Shown here in pieces: positions 11,110 to 24,230 of a stretch of 64,000 bases of DNA (its first letter is position 1; every line of letters begins with the position of its first letter). This DNA comes from Cryptomeria japonica (Eukaryota > Streptophyta > Pinopsida > Cupressales > Cupressaceae), in contig NC_081414.1 in NCBI RefSeq assembly GCF_030272615.1, positions 52,969,636-53,033,635 of the forward strand, given 5' to 3'. Made by a program: the position numbers and the translations under genes. The notes beneath the pieces were generated by a model. The model was not told the DNA's origin. It saw only the letters and a list, made by a program, of their open reading frames with translations, and made no database searches.

Positions 11110-11955
11110 TGACTTTAGCTAAACCAGGACATGTTGCTAACTTGGAGCATCAATAGAAAAGGAAGGTCATTAATTTAAATTTGGACCTCCTGCAAGATCA
11201 TTGGAGTTTCTATTGTAATAAGGGCATCATCGCTTACTAGAATGGGAAGAACCAAACCTTCCTTGAATTGAAGGAGTGGTGGAAAAAGAAATTCTCAAAT
11301 CAGGTAAGTATCTTTAACCTAGGGAATAAATTCTTACTAACTACTTGTGCTAATTCAAATATTAAAAATAAAATTTTGCCCGGTGAAGTAAAACTATGTA
11401 AAGGTTATATTTTTCAGTGTTTTGAATGGATGCCAAATTTTAATCCTAAACTTTTTAAACCTAAAAAATTCGTGAAGTGGGTGAATATAGGTCCTATGAC
11501 GGTGGAATTTCATTCCCCTAAGACCATGGATGTCATAGTTTCACAATTAGGAGTCTTTTTAGGTGTAGAAGGCATATTGAGTAGTGATATGGCAAAAGAC
11601 ATTAAACTTCTTTTAGAATTTAAGTCTGAAATCCCAAACCTAGACCCCATCAAGTTAATCTCTGAGAAGGGCAGTTGGCGTATTACTCCTCACTCTATGA
11701 GGGTGAAATTGACGCCTCCAATATCCTTGTTCGTAATACCCATAGTTGTGAGCAATCCCTAGGAGGTAAAGCCTCTGCCTCCAATTCACATGTAAGGAAC
11801 AACTTGAGATCTATAGAGAAGGTTTTGAACTCTAAGCTTGTTGATCAATATATGAACCCTAGGGCAAATATTAGGGTAGATAGTGAAGGTTGTAGGGAGA
11901 GTAAGATACACCCGAATTATAAAGTTACAGTGTGTCCCATGACGGGCATTGATTC
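11110..11955 (+). pseudogene. LINE retrotransposon, ORF segment with DUF4283-like domain (left half)
   Basis: The frame running through 11268-11762 has ELKEWWKKKFSNQ, then GEVKLCKGYIFQCFEW and MPNFNPKLFKPKKFVKWVN, then a block ending SQLGVFLGVEG. This follows the DUF4283 pattern seen at the start of plant LINE/RT proteins (a W.P.F.P block, WV..., then a LG..LG block). The frame extends upstream to about 11110 through one TAG (near 11259), and a frameshift near 11680 moves it into the frame of 11675-11955. It stops at the left end of minus-strand copia element B. The rest of the same LINE very likely resumes at about 25400. Confidence 0.65.
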
Positions 11956-13215
11956 TATTAGCAGCAATCAAGAAGGAAGACTGAGAGGGGGGAATGAACC
12001 AGTCTTCACCGGATACTGAAAATTAAACTCCAAAACAAAAAATGATAAACTACAGCAATAAAACAGATAAGAAAATTAACAGCACAACACACAACACCAA
12101 GATTTTTGACATGGAAAACCCGGTTAACGGAAAAACCACGGTGGGAACTTTCCCACAGTAAGATGATACTCTGCAGTAGTATGTGAAAATTATTACAATG
12201 GGGAATGCATTTCACATGCATTCAGGCACACTGCCTAGAGCTCACTGCTCAAAAGATTTTTGCCTGGAAGGCTACAACCCTCAGGGAAGTCTCACTGACT
12301 TACAATATGAATCGGACTACAATCTGGAAGAAATGAACTACAATGATAGCATCTACAAATGCCTAATGATAGTTCTGGTTAAGCACAAATGTCTTCTCTG
12401 CAACACCAATCTCATCACAAACTCAATATCGAAGAATAAATCACTTGTTTGCACATAAACCTCTCTCTAACAATGCAGACATAATACTGACACCAAAACT
12501 AAGTGAAGAACTCACCTATATATACAATTCATCAACCTTGATAACAAGGTTGGCTAAACCCTCAACCCTCAACTCACAAAATTACATTGCATGGTACAAA
12601 GATCAATCCCCTGACCAATATAATGATTTACATTACATAGCATGGACCTAATTCAAATTCCCAAATGATCACATCCACTGGAAATAACACTAAGATCAAC
12701 CGTAACACGCTACACCACCAGAAATACTGCATAACACGAAAAATCAACATTGATTGATGAAAACCACCAAAAAATCGCACAACGATCAATGTGGATCACT
12801 AAATCAAATAGGACATGACTAGGAAACACTAGCAAGCATGTTAAAATCATCACCAACAGGTGTACCAACACCACTTATCAAATCTTCATCGATCAACATC
12901 AGAAAGCTCAAAAACACAACCAATCAACAACTGCCATGAAGAAAGATAACTTGTGGGGAACCAAATCACGAACCATCTGAAATGAGGATACACAAGACCA
13001 TCCCAAACAATATCCCAAAACCTCAGCATAATATTTGATCACACCAGAATATACCAGAGTAAATAGTGGATTCTGCAAAACAGTGATCAGCAAAACCAAA
13101 CTACAAAACCGGATCAGAAGACCTTCCCAAACTCATAGGAATAAATCACAAGAATATGTTGATATCAATGACAACAACATATCCTAGCAATAGAAATGCA
13201 CAACCATATCCAACA
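11956..13215 (-). repeat. 3' LTR of copia element B
   Basis: About 1,260 bp. On the minus strand it starts TGTTGGATATGG right after the polypurine tract and ends near 11956. It contains the block found in all copia LTRs here (GTGGTTTTTCC, then GGGTTTTCCA) and the terminal ATTC-C(n)-TCTCA motif, seen on the plus strand as CTGAGAGGGGGGAATGAA near 11981. The plus-strand edge reads TATTAGCAGC, consistent with a mutated TG terminus. Confidence 0.75.
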
Positions 13216-13216
13216 A

Positions 13217-13228
13217 TCTCCCCCTTTG
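13217..13228 (-). other. Polypurine tract of copia element B
   Basis: Plus strand TCTCCCCCTTTG, i.e. CAAAGGGGGAGA on the element strand, directly upstream of the 3' LTR. Further such blocks (CTCCCCCTTTGAC near 13340 and CTCCCCCTAGG near 13418) lie nearby, as in elements A and C. Confidence 0.8.
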
Positions 13229-13555
13229 GCATTGATGGCAACGTATGAATGTGAAAATAGTCAATGCAAAGAAATAAGATATCACCAGCAAACTCCCCCT
13301 AAGATCAAGATAGATAATGCAGTTTTTCACATGATATCTCTCCCCCTTTGACATCAATGCCAAAGATCTCCAAAACAAAAAACCAAACTCTCTCCCAAAA
13401 TAAAACATGAATCTCTCTCCCCCTAGGACACACAACCAAATCAATAGACTACTCCAGCAGAGAACCAGCACCAACTCATCAATCCAGATAAAAGAATAAG
13501 GCTTTGAAATCCACCAGATCAATGCAACTCAATGCATCTAGTTCTCATCAAGAGG

Positions 13556-14746
13556 GGTGGATACCCCTAACTTGTCTCTCAAGTAAATAAATGTATCTGT
13601 AGGCAAAGGCTTGGTGAAAATATTAGTAATTTGTTCCTTTGTAGATACATACTCCAGCTTTACCTTCTCTTCACTGACTTGCTCTCTCAACTAATTATAT
13701 TTGTTTGATATATGCTTAGTATTTGAATGTTGCACCAGATTCTTTGACATATTTATAACATTGGAATTATCGCAGTATATAATAGTAGGCTCATCATGAA
13801 TAACTCTGACATCTTTCAACATTTGCTTCATCCAAACTATCTGAGTGCAATTACTAGCATCAACAATGTACTCAGCTCTAGCAGTAGATAAAGATACTGA
13901 ATCTTATTTCTTGCTAGCCCATGAAACCAACTTCTTACCTAAAAAGATTGCTCCACCAGTAGTACTCTTCCAGTCATCAACACCACCAATCCAATCTGCA
14001 TCAGTGTAGGCACACAAAATGAAATCATCATTCTTCAGATACCATAAACCATAATCCACAATTCCCTTTAGATGTCTGAATATTCTCTTAACAACAGTGG
14101 CATGAATCTCCTTCGGATCAACTTGATATCTAGCAGTCATACACATAGCATGCATAATGTCAGGGCTAGTCCAAGTAAGATATAGCAGTCCACCAACCAT
14201 AAATATGTACAAACTCTGATTAGCTTTCGAAGATTCATCATTTTTAGACAATTTGCAACTAGTCACCATAGGAGTTGCAACCAGTTTGGAATCATCTAAT
14301 CCGGCCTTCTTCAGTAGTTCCTTCACATATTTAGTTTGAGATATAAAGATACTTTTTCATGTTTGTGCAATATAAAAACCTAAGAAAAACTTCATCTCAC
14401 CAATCATAGACATCTCAAATTCTTTTTGCATATCACTGGAAAACTTCATACTCATATCATCATCACCACCAAAAATAATGTCATCAACAAAGACTTCAAC
14501 AATCAGAATGTTATCATTTTCAATCTTAAAGTATAGATTACTGTCAGCAGCACCTTTAGTAAATCCCAATTTCAACAAGTATTTGTCTAATCTAGCATAC
14601 CGAGCTCTAGGTGCTTGTTTCAATCCATAAAGTTATTTCTTCAACTTGCATACCATGTCTCCATCATCTGACAGTAAAAATCCATTAGGTTGTTCAATGT
14701 AAACTTCTTCCTCTAGATCACCATTCAAAAATGCAAATTTGATATA
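13556..14746 (-). pseudogene. Copia B RT (C-terminal part) and RNase H
   Basis: Minus-strand frame with [22 protein letters not shown] (the RT FVDD catalytic box, intact), [18 protein letters not shown], the RNase H YTDADW and STTGGAIFLG blocks, and the late KLEYVSTKEQ and IFTKPLPTDTF segments near 13600. Stops interrupt it at several places (for example before DSVSLS near 13900 and after FFLGFYIAQT near 14355), so it is dead. Upstream the frame runs into a solo LTR at 14747. The remaining RT N-terminus lies beyond that insertion. Confidence 0.85.
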
Positions 14747-15874
14747 TGTGTCGACTTGAATTTTATCCTCAGAATGCTACCAGCAACATAGTTAGTTTCA
14801 CAAAATACAAAGGAAATGCTACAGGAAATCCAAACTCAACCAATGAAACTACATGAAATACATATGAAATAAAAATACTATTTTTACCTTCATGGTTTAT
14901 GTCTCATTGTGTCCTAACTCCATTGTTCCTGGTTGTAGATGGTGTGCTCTTAGACAAGCACTGATAGCCTCCAAGATGACATATGAAGAATGGACTGATA
15001 ACTGATAGTTCACTAATGCTATGATATGCAATGCTAAATGTCTATGCTAAAATGCTAATTGCTTTAAGATTAAAACTCACAGATGCATAATTTTCACAAA
15101 TGATTAACTTGCAAATTCACTTGAAGTCTAACTCTCTCTCAAATAAAACTCTTGAATTTATAGACTTTGAGAGGATGAGATGATGTGGCCTGGATCAGCG
15201 GTCATGATCAGATCTGCATATTTGGATGGTTGTGAGCAAAGATGAAGGTTGAGAGAAAGGGGGAAGGAGAAAACAAGTGTCACTCATCTCACCTTGACTG
15301 GGTTGCTAACAGATGGAATCTAGGGATGGTTGGAGAAAATTTAGGCATGAGAGGACAAGTGGACTCAAGTCCTTCCTAAGATGTAGGGATGTTAGAGAGA
15401 ATTTAGAAGGAGGTTATGAAATACGTGTATGTACACAATATTTCATTAAGTTTGGAGGTTGAAGATAAATGATGAATTAATATTTAAGAAATTTTAATTT
15501 CCTTAGCCACATGATGGATGAGTTGGCAAAGGGAAGATGAAGTGGAGATGGAAGGTGAGTTGGATAAGAGGGATTAAATATTTTAAGAAATTATTTAATA
15601 TTTGAGACTATAGGATAAGAGAATAACCATTAAATATTAGATATTTAATTGATTGAAGGAGATAATTAAATATTAGATATTTAATTAATTAGAGGAATAT
15701 AATAGATGAATTAATTAATAAAATATTTCAATTAAATTAATTAATAGAAGACACGAAAATGAATTAAATAAATTAATCTTTTCAAATTAACTTTTTAATA
15801 GAAGAATAAACATTAAATAAATGTAAAATATTCATTTAAATCGCTCATAGCCATTTTTATGTGTATACAATATC
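14742..15874 (-). mobile_element. Solo LTR inserted in the RT of copia element B
   Basis: 14747-15869 (1,123 bp) has TG...CA ends: on its own strand it starts TGTATACACATAAAAATGG and ends AAGTCGACACA. It carries a TATA-like CTATAAATTC box on the minus strand near 15162. Flanks are ATATA (14742-14746) and ATATC (15870-15874), a 5-bp target duplication with one mismatch. Removing the insert plus one duplication rejoins the RT frame as QMDI-KFAFLNG, which proves the site. No internal region is present, so a full element was probably reduced by LTR-LTR recombination. Confidence 0.85.
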
Positions 15875-16390
15875 CATCTGTTATACCTTGAAATCTTTAT
15901 AAGCAGCATACGCAAGTAACAGTCTAACAGCTTCAATTATGACAACCGGAGCAAAAGTTTCATCATAATCAATTTATGCTTGTTGTGAATACCCTTTGCA
16001 GACTAGTCTAGCTTTATTTCTGACTACTTCATCGACTTCATTCAATTTGTTCCTAAAAACCCATTTAGTACCAATAACATTTTTATCCTTAGGTCTAGGC
16101 ACAAGTTCCCAAGTGTTATTCTTTTCAATCTGATCTAACTCTTCTTCCATGGCTCTTATCCAGTTATCATCTTTACAGGCTTCAACAACATCTTTAGGTT
16201 CAACTTTAGAAATCAAACATACTTCTTCAGTAGCTAACTTTCTTCTAGTCATCACACCTTTATTCTTATCACCAATAATCTGATTCTCAGAATTATTCAA
16301 TTTAACATACCTCAGAGTCTTCTATTTGTTCTGATCCTCAGGTTCATGAACATCTTCACCAGCAACAGCAATATCTGGATTGACAATCTC
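15870..16390 (-). pseudogene. Copia B RT, N-terminal part
   Basis: Minus-strand frame with [40 protein letters not shown] and [13 protein letters not shown], all diagnostic of the start of copia RT. A stop interrupts the stretch just before KTLRYVKLNNSE (near 16320), and another stands where element A has VYQMD (near 15886). At the upper edge the frame continues across element A: codons ...NDPI at 24231 join EIVNPDIAVAG here. Confidence 0.85.
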
Positions 16391-16396
16391 TATCAG

Positions 16397-17919
16397 TGTT
16401 GGCATTACAGTAAGAAAGATTGTTGGCATTTCAATATCAGGAGATTGTTGATATTCAATGAGGATATTGAGAAGGTTGTTGAAGATTATTGATATAATTG
16501 AAGAAGGATGATAACTATCTTTATAACATTATTTTGTCATTGATGTCAAGAAATTGATTATTTGATTCAGTATGATGTTGCCATATCTTGAGAAGATTGA
16601 TTAGAAGAGAATTAAGATGTTGGTAAAAGACACAGAAAGAATGTGATGAATAAGAGGAGGAATAAGTTATTCGATGGGCAATTATTACTGAGTTAGACAA
16701 TGATGAGATCATGATGTTTAGATTGTTTTGATATCCTACAAATGTTGTTGATTGTAAGGTTAATACTCTATTATGTCACAGAGTAAAGAAACTAGTCGGT
16801 AAACCCTAAGGTTATCGATATTGGTTAATGAAGGCGAAATGTCTACCGAGTAAAGTTTAGTATTTACCGAGTTGCAATCGAGTTATGACAGTGCACATTG
16901 GATGGATAAAAGCATTATTTAATGAAGAACAATGATTAGCTGGAGATGTGTAAATGATTGGTATGTTGTGCATGAAGTTTGTTAAGGATCTATGGCAAAG
17001 GAAAATCGGCAGGAAGATCTACAGTGCAGATTGAACCACAATAACCTTGTGCAAATTCCAAGATAGGAATGCAAGTCTCGAGGCAAGGTAAACGTTTTCA
17101 GATCGAAAGGATACATTGAACCTGGTCAAGTTTGAAGATCTGATGGCTAAGATTGATCATGAGAAATGTGATCAACAAGATTTAGCGGTTAGCAATTGTT
17201 TATAAATAAGGAATTGTTAATAAACAATGCATGCGGGCAAGTGTAAGCACAAGAATGCTACATAGTGATTACCGAGCACAAAAGCTTGAAGACCTATTTG
17301 AATAACAGAGTAGAGAGCCCAGCAGAGGGACAAGATAAGTCCTATGACTAGATTGTTTTGAGCAAATAAGAATCTGCTTTAGCATTTTGGATGTGAAGTT
17401 GCAAATAGATTTTTATTACTGTTATTTTGTAAGTGATAGAAAATCTCTTAACCGAGTGGACTTAACAATCTTATTTGTAAACTCTCTAGCAAGGTAACAT
17501 TCTAAATGAGTGTTTGAAATATTTTGACAAGGTCACTTCTAACAAAGTGAAGATCCTAACAAATCTGAGGGAAATCCCTTAACCAGGTCACATCTAGCAA
17601 TGTGTTTGTAATCTTTAACAAGATTTTCTTTTAACCGAGCATACTCTAGAAGAGTATATTTCTTAGTGGGTCTAAAATCCAACAGTGGTTTTTCCCTATT
17701 TGGGTTTCCACGTTAAATCTAGTGTTATGAGTGTTATGATGATTATGTGTTTATGAGTTTGCATGTTTAGCAGTTTTTGGTTATATTGCTGAAGTATAAG
17801 TTACCGAGGTTGAATCTGTTGATTTTATGGAAGTTTAAGTTTGTATGATTCACCCCCCCCCCCCTCTCATCTTGTTAGCTATTGGCATCTGTACTTTACA
17901 TTAAGTATCAGAACTATCA
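16397..17919 (+). repeat. 5' LTR of copia element A
   Basis: Starts TGTTGGCATTACAG, ends GAACTATCA. TATA box in GTTTATAAATAAGG near 17199-17212. Near the 3' end are the copia-LTR block CCCACAGTGG-like/TTTTTCCCTATTTGGG (here AACAGTGG) and a poly-C run in ATTCAC(C)nTCTCATC near 17850. Only one copy of the 23-bp unit that is doubled in the 3' LTR. Confidence 0.92.
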
Positions 17920-17921
17920 AT

Positions 17922-17933
17922 TGGTATCAAAGC
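17922..17933 (+). other. Primer binding site of copia element A
   Basis: TGGTATCAAAGC, two bases after the LTR. It differs by one base from the usual TGGTATCAGAGC complement of initiator tRNA-Met (seen intact in element C). Confidence 0.85.
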
Positions 17934-17984
17934 TTTGGACTCTGGAAGAAAAAGTTTAAAGGTACTTGAGGCAAAGATCCGAAG

Positions 17985-20900
17985 ATGCATAAAAGGGATG
18001 CACCGAAGCTGAACAAGTCAAGTTTCTCCACATGGCAGAAAAGGATGAAGCTGCATTTATCAGGAATTGGAGAATATGCAACATATTATCTAGAGAATTA
18101 CATTGCACCGAGCACCAACCCTATGACCTTGGAAGAGATAAAGGCAAAGCAAGAACATATTCAAGCTATGATTGAAATAACATCAGCATTGACCGACTCA
18201 AAGTTTAATGATCTAGAAGGCTGTAATGATGCAAAAGCAATGTGGACTAAGCTCATATCTGTGTATGGAGGTGATGAACATGTTCAAAGAGCTAAAGTAG
18301 ATAGTTTAAGAGGACAACTTGAATCCATGAGAATGAATGAAGGAGAGAACATAACCCAATACAGTACAAGACTAAAGGAGATTGTCAATCAAATTAAAGG
18401 AGCAGGTGGAACTATTGAAGAAAAGGATATAACAAGTAAGTTGTTGAGAACCCTTCTACCAGCTTATGCTATTCGAGTCTCTGCAATCAATGAATTGAGG
18501 TCTATACCTAACATGCCAGTTTCTTTGGATGCTACTATTGGTAAGCTACATGCATTTGAGTTAAGTAATTTTGATAACAGTGGGTCTTCGGTAAATAAAG
18601 TAGAATCTGCATTCAATTCTTTTCATATTGGAGAATCTAATGATTACAATGATAGAATGAGTAAGTACTCTGAAGGGAATCACAGTGGAGCAAGTGAAAG
18701 ATTTCGTAAGAACATGGAAGAAGTGCACAAACTGTATGAAGAAATCAAGAAGCAAGAAGAGTTTGAAGCATTATTAGCCAAAAGGTTACCGAGAGGAAAA
18801 GGTAAGTATAAAGGAAAGCTACATTTAAAATGTTTCAATTGTGATAAAATAAGACATATGGCTTTTAATTGCCCTGACAAAGAATCTAGTGAAAAGAGAG
18901 AATACCGAGATAACATGCAGAAAGATAACCAATACATAGGACACCGAGACTTCAGAAGGAGAGATAGAAAGACATGTCTAGTAGCAGATGAAGAATCCAA
19001 CGATGACAAATCTGATGAAATTGATACAGAGGAAGTTGTTTATGTGGCTATTAAGGATGGATCTGATGAAGAAAGGTATGAAGAAAAAGCCCTAATATCT
19101 CACATAAATAATAATGATTCTTGGATCATAGACAATGGATGCTCACATCATATGACAGGTGATAAACACAAGTTTGTTAAATTAGAAGACTATGATGGAG
19201 GCTATGTAAGATTTGGTAATGATGCACCATGTTCGGTAAAAGGTAAAGGATCTATAACAATTCTTGACAATGCTAAATGTGATGGTGTATACTGGGTTGA
19301 AGGATTAAAATACAATTTGTTGAGTGTAGCACAGCTAAACAATACAGGATACCGAATAGAATTTCAGAAAGGAATTGTCAAAGTTCATGACAAGCATGGA
19401 AAGTTAGCTGCTACCAGGACACAAACAAAAGGTAATACATTTCATCTTGAATCAACTTGGAACAAATGTCTTTATGCAAAGATAGATGATGCCTGGTTAT
19501 GGCATAAAAGGTTTTGTCATGTAAATTTTGATATTTTGATCAAAATAAGTAAGAAGCACCGAGTAAGAGGTCTACCGAGTCTGGAAAAACCTGAGAATGC
19601 TATGTGTCGAGGATGACAGATGGGTAAGATGACAAGATCAAGCTTTACAAGTAAGTCCTACACTTCTAAAGGAATTTTAGATCTAGTATAGACTGATCTT
19701 TGTGGTCCTATGAAAGTTCAAAGTTATTATGGTGATAAATATTTCATATTATTTGTGGATGATTACTCAAGGATGATGTCAGTTATGTTTTTAAAAGAAA
19801 AATCAGAAGCTTTTCAAATGTTTAAATGGTACAAGGCAAGAGTTGAAAATGAAATAGGAAGACAATTGAAATGACTTAGATCTGATAGAGGAGGAGAATT
19901 CACTTCTGATGAATTTAACTTATTCTGCAATGATCATGGTATAAAGAGGCAAGTATCTGCACCGAGAACACCTCAGCAAAATGGGATAGCCGAGAGAAGA
20001 AACAGATCAATTGTGGATTGTGCAAGAACCTCGATGATAGAAAAGAGGGTACCTCAAAAATTTTGGAGAGAAGCAACCAGCACTGCAGTTTACACCCTGA
20101 ACCGAGTTCAACTGAAGAAAGGAACTATGAAGACACCATATGAGATCTGGTATGACAAGAAACCTAATGTAAGTTACTTTAAAATCTTTGGAAGTAGATG
20201 CTATGTTCACAAAGAAGACATAAATGGAAAGTTTGATCAGAAAAGTGAAGAAGGAACATTTCTTGGTTATTCTTCTAGAAGTAAAGCATTTAAATGTCTA
20301 ATCAAATCATCTAACAAAATAGTGGAAAGTGCAAATGTGAAAATTGATGAATTTGTAGAAAGAAATGATGAAGGAAATTCCAAAGAACCAGAAGATTATG
20401 AAGAATTTGTTTATGTTCAACCGAGAAGTCCTACCGAGAAAGCTGCTGAAGAAAATGAAGATAATGTCCAGTTACCGAGTGATGAAGAAGATCATACAAA
20501 ACCTACCAAGCCTATATTAGCCAAGTATGTTATAAGACATTATGCATCAAGTTAGATTATAGGAGATAAGGATGATCCAGTGATGACAAGAAACAAACTG
20601 AGATAGAAGACATGTCTGATATCTGAATTTGAACCGAGAATAGTAAAAGAGACATTTAACAGTGAAGATTGGGTAAATGCTATGACAGAAGAGATTGATC
20701 AAATCAAGAAGAATGACACATGGACACTGATCCCAAGACCAAAGGACAAAAATGTAATCGGTACTAATTGGATTTTCAGAAACAAGCTAAATGAAAAAGG
20801 TGAGGTCATTCGCAACAAAGCAAGACTAGTTTGCAAAGGTTATGCTCAAGAAGAAGGAATAGATTATGGTGAGACTTTTGCACCTGTGGCTAGACTTGAG

Positions 20901-22169
20901 GGAGTAAGAACATTGTTGGCATATGCTGCTTTCAAAAATTTCAAGGTATATCAAATGGATGTTAAATCTACATTTTTGAATGGTATACTAGAAGAAGAAG
21001 TTTACATTGAACAACCCGAAGGATTTGTTGAAGACAGGAGTAAAGATTAGGTATGCAAATTGAACAAAGCCTTATATGGTCTGAAACAAGCACCTAGAGC
21101 ATGGTATGAAAGATTGCACTCTTATTTAATCAAGATTGGTTTTATAAGGACAAGTGAAAACAACAATATGTACATGAAGAAAGATGAGGACAATGGAATA
21201 CTGATCTCAGCCATATTTGTTGATGATACTATATTTTGTGGAAATGACTCCTTATGCAAAATTTTTGGAAATGAAATGAGCAAAGAATTTGAGATGTCAC
21301 TAATTGGTAAGATAAAGTATTTTATAGGTTTACAGATACTGCAAATGAAAGATGAGATTTTCATTACTCAATCCAAGTACATAAAGGAAATCTTGAAGAA
21401 ATTTGGAATGGAGGATTCTAAACCAATAAGTACTCCTATGACTACTAACTGTAAACTATCAAAGAATGATGAATCTGCATCTGTTGATGAGACACTTTAC
21501 CAATCTATGATTGGAAAGTTGCAATATGTTGTGCATAGTAGACTGGATATAGCACATGCAGTAGGTATTGTAGCAAGATTCTCTGCAGATCCCAAGGAAA
21601 CCCATATGACAACAATCAATAGAATTTTCAGATACCTGAGAGGAACTAAAGATTATGGCTTAGTATATGAAAAGAGGAATAATTTTGATTTAAAAGTTTA
21701 TACTGATGCTGATTGGGCAGTGAACGTAGATGATAGGAAAAGCACAAGTGGTGGAGCTTTTTTTTTAGGAGAAAGACTAGTAAGTTGGCTTAGCAAGAAA
21801 CAAGGATGTATTTCTCAGTCTACAACAGAAGCTGAATATGTTGCTGCAGCATTGAATTGTACCAATATAGCATGGATCAAACAACTGTTGGAAGGTATAA
21901 ATGAGAAATTTACTGAGCCAGTAACTATATTCTTTGATAATACTAGTGCCATTAACATTTCAAAGAATCCAGTAATGCACTCTAAGACAAAGCATATATC
22001 TATAAAGTATCACTATCTTAGAGAAGAAGTTCAAGAGAAGAAAGTTGTGCTGTAATATATCAGTTCAAAGGAGCAATTAGCATACATCTTCACAAAGCCA
22101 TTGCCAAGAGACACTTTTGAGTATCTCAGAAGCAATTTAGGGGTCCTACCCCTATCTTCTACTCACTGA
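17985..22169 (+). pseudogene. Copia element A gag-pol polyprotein, seven in-frame stops
   Basis: One frame from ATG 17985 to TGA 22167-22169, about 1,394 codons. Order: gag with zinc knuckle CFNCDKIRHMAFNC (near residue 283), protease WIIDNGCSHHMTG, GAG-pre-integrase WLWHKRFCHVNF, integrase (FVDDYSR, LRSDRGGEF, RTPQQNG), RT ([19 protein letters not shown]), RNase H (YTDADWA, STTEAEY), C-terminal TKPLPRDTFEYL. Stops lie at 19614, 19689, 19872, 20553, 20604, 21048 and 22053. Two other lesions: the protease box reads DNG instead of DSG, and the knuckle has R where element C has G. No frameshift was found over 4.2 kb. Copia is certain from domain order; the lineage (Tork/SIRE-like) is a guess. 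Confidence 0.93.
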
Positions 22170-22670
22170 CCGAGTTCAGTGAAAGCATCAATTCGATGAA
22201 TCTACATAATATTATGTGTGGATTGATGTTGATTTACGCACTTTAGAAGGTTTTCTAAAGGTGTGCAGGAAATAGTGAATAGAGACAAGTTAATCTGACC
22301 GAGACTGAGATGTTACACAACAAGGAAAATCACTTCACAGAGGAAGAAATCATGATTTAGTTCTTTTTTACTTTTTGGCATTGTTGTCAAAGGGGGAGAA
22401 GACTAAATGGTTGGAAGGCTAAATGGTTGACTGAATGGTAAAGCCTTGAATGATGAAAATAACAGAAGACTAATGACAGGGGGAGTAGATTGCAAAAACG
22501 GAGAAGACTAAATGCAAGTCAACAGCTCAGAAGCCTAATGAAAAAGGGAGAAGACTTCAGAAGACAACAGATCAAGGATAACATGCGAAGTCTAACAACA
22601 ATATGAATCCAAATCAATTTGAATATCTTATTGGTATTACCATTTAATTGTTGGTTTTGCCATCAATGCC

Positions 22671-22681
22671 AAAGGGGGAGA
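22671..22681 (+). other. Polypurine tract of copia element A
   Basis: AAAGGGGGAGA directly before the 3' LTR. A further CAAAGGGGGAGA lies near 22390, after the RNase H end, so the untranslated part carries the block twice. Confidence 0.85.
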
Positions 22682-22682
22682 T

Positions 22683-24224
22683 TGTTGGCATTACAGTAAG
22701 AAATATTGTTGGCATTTCAATATCAGGAGATTGTTGATATTCAATAAGGATATTGAGAAGGTTGTTGAAGATTATTGATATAACTGAAGAAGGATGATAA
22801 CTATCTTTATAACATTATTTTGTCATAGATGTCAATAAATTGATTATTTGATTCAGTATGATGTTGCCATATCTTGAGAAGATTGATTAGAAGAGAATTA
22901 AGATGTCGGTAAAAGACACAGAAAGAATGTGATGAATAAGAGGAGGAATAAGTTATTCAATGGGCAACTATTACTGAGTTAGACAATGATGAGATCATGA
23001 TGTTTAGATTGTTTTGATATCCTACAAATGTTGTTGATTGTAAGGTTAATACTATACTATGTCACAGAGTAAAGAAACTAGTCGGTAAACCCTAAGGAAC
23101 CTAGTAGGTAAACCCTAAGGTTATCGATATCGGTTAATGAAGGCGAAATGTCTACCGAGTAAAGTTTAGTATTTACCGAGTTGCAACCGAGTTATGACAG
23201 TGCACATTGGATGGATAAAAACATTATTTAATGAAGAACAATGATTAGCTGGAGATGTGTAAATGATTGGTATGTTGTGCATGAAGTTTGTTAAGGATCT
23301 ATGGCAAAGGAAAATCGGCAGGAAGATCTATAGTGCAAATTGAACCACAATAACCTTGTGCAAATTCCAAGATAGGAATGCAAGTCCCGAGGCAAGGTAA
23401 ACATTTTCAGATCGAAAGGATACATTGAACCTGGTCAAGTTTGAAGATCTGATGGCTAAGATTGATCATGAGAAATGTGATCAACAAGATTTAGCGGTTA
23501 GCAATTGTTTATAAATAAGGAATTGTTAATAAACAATGCATGCGGGCAAGTGTAAGCACAAGAATGCTACATAGTGATTACCGAGCACAAAAGCTTGAAG
23601 ACCTATTTGAATAACAGAGTAGAGAGCCCAGCAGAGGGACAAGATAAGTCCTATGACTAGATTGTTTTGAGCAAATAAGAATCTGCTTTAGCATTTTGGA
23701 TGTGAAGTTGCAAATAGATTTTTATTACTGTTATTTTGTAAGTGATAGAAAATCTCTTAACCGAGTGGACTTAACAATCTTATTTGTAAACTCTCTAGCA
23801 AGGTAACATTCTAAATGAGTGTTTGAAATATTTTGACAAGGTCACTTCTAACAAAGTGAAGATCCTAACAAATATGAGGGAAATCCCTTAACCAGGTCAC
23901 ATCTAGCAATGTGTTTGTAATCTTTAACAAGATTTTCTTTTAACCGAGCATACTCTAGAAGAGTATATTTCTTAGTGGGTCTAAAATCCCACAGTGGTTT
24001 TTCCCTATTTGGGTTTCCACGTTAAATCTAGTGTTATGAGTGTTATGATGATTATGTGTTTATGAGTTTGCATGTTTAGCAGTTTTTGGTTATATTGCTG
24101 AAGTATAAGTTACCGAGGTTGAATCTATTGATTTTATGGAAGTTTAAGTTTGTATGATTCACCCCCCCCTCTCATCTTGTTAGCTATTGCCATTTGTACT
24201 TTACATTAAGTATCAGAACTATCA
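22683..24224 (+). repeat. 3' LTR of copia element A
   Basis: 1,542 bp with the same ends as the 5' copy. It has an extra tandem copy of a 23-bp unit (23074-23096 and 23097-23119, each ending GGTAAACCCTAAG) that explains most of the length difference; the poly-C run is shorter. Confidence 0.92.
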
Positions 24225-24230
24225 TATCGG

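Larger units (their letters stand above)
16391..24230 (+). mobile_element. Ty1/copia element A, near full length, inserted in copia element B
   Basis: Element 16397-24224 with two long LTRs (1,523 and 1,542 bp), a primer binding site, one continuous gag-pol frame and a polypurine tract. Flanks are TATCAG (16391-16396) and TATCGG (24225-24230), five of six bases alike. The host ORF of element B reads through the empty site in frame, which supports the insertion. All coding damage is in-frame nonsense with no frameshift. LTRs differ by scattered single bases plus one 23-bp duplication, so A is younger than B. Confidence 0.93.

Noticed and set aside
18561-21364. Minus-strand ORFs inside copia element A (and equivalents in C)
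   Set aside because: Shadows of the plus-strand gag-pol frame with no motifs of their own.
23074-23119. AAACCCTAAG repeats as interstitial telomere sequence
   Set aside because: Only two 23-bp units with a non-telomeric remainder; they are part of a copia LTR.
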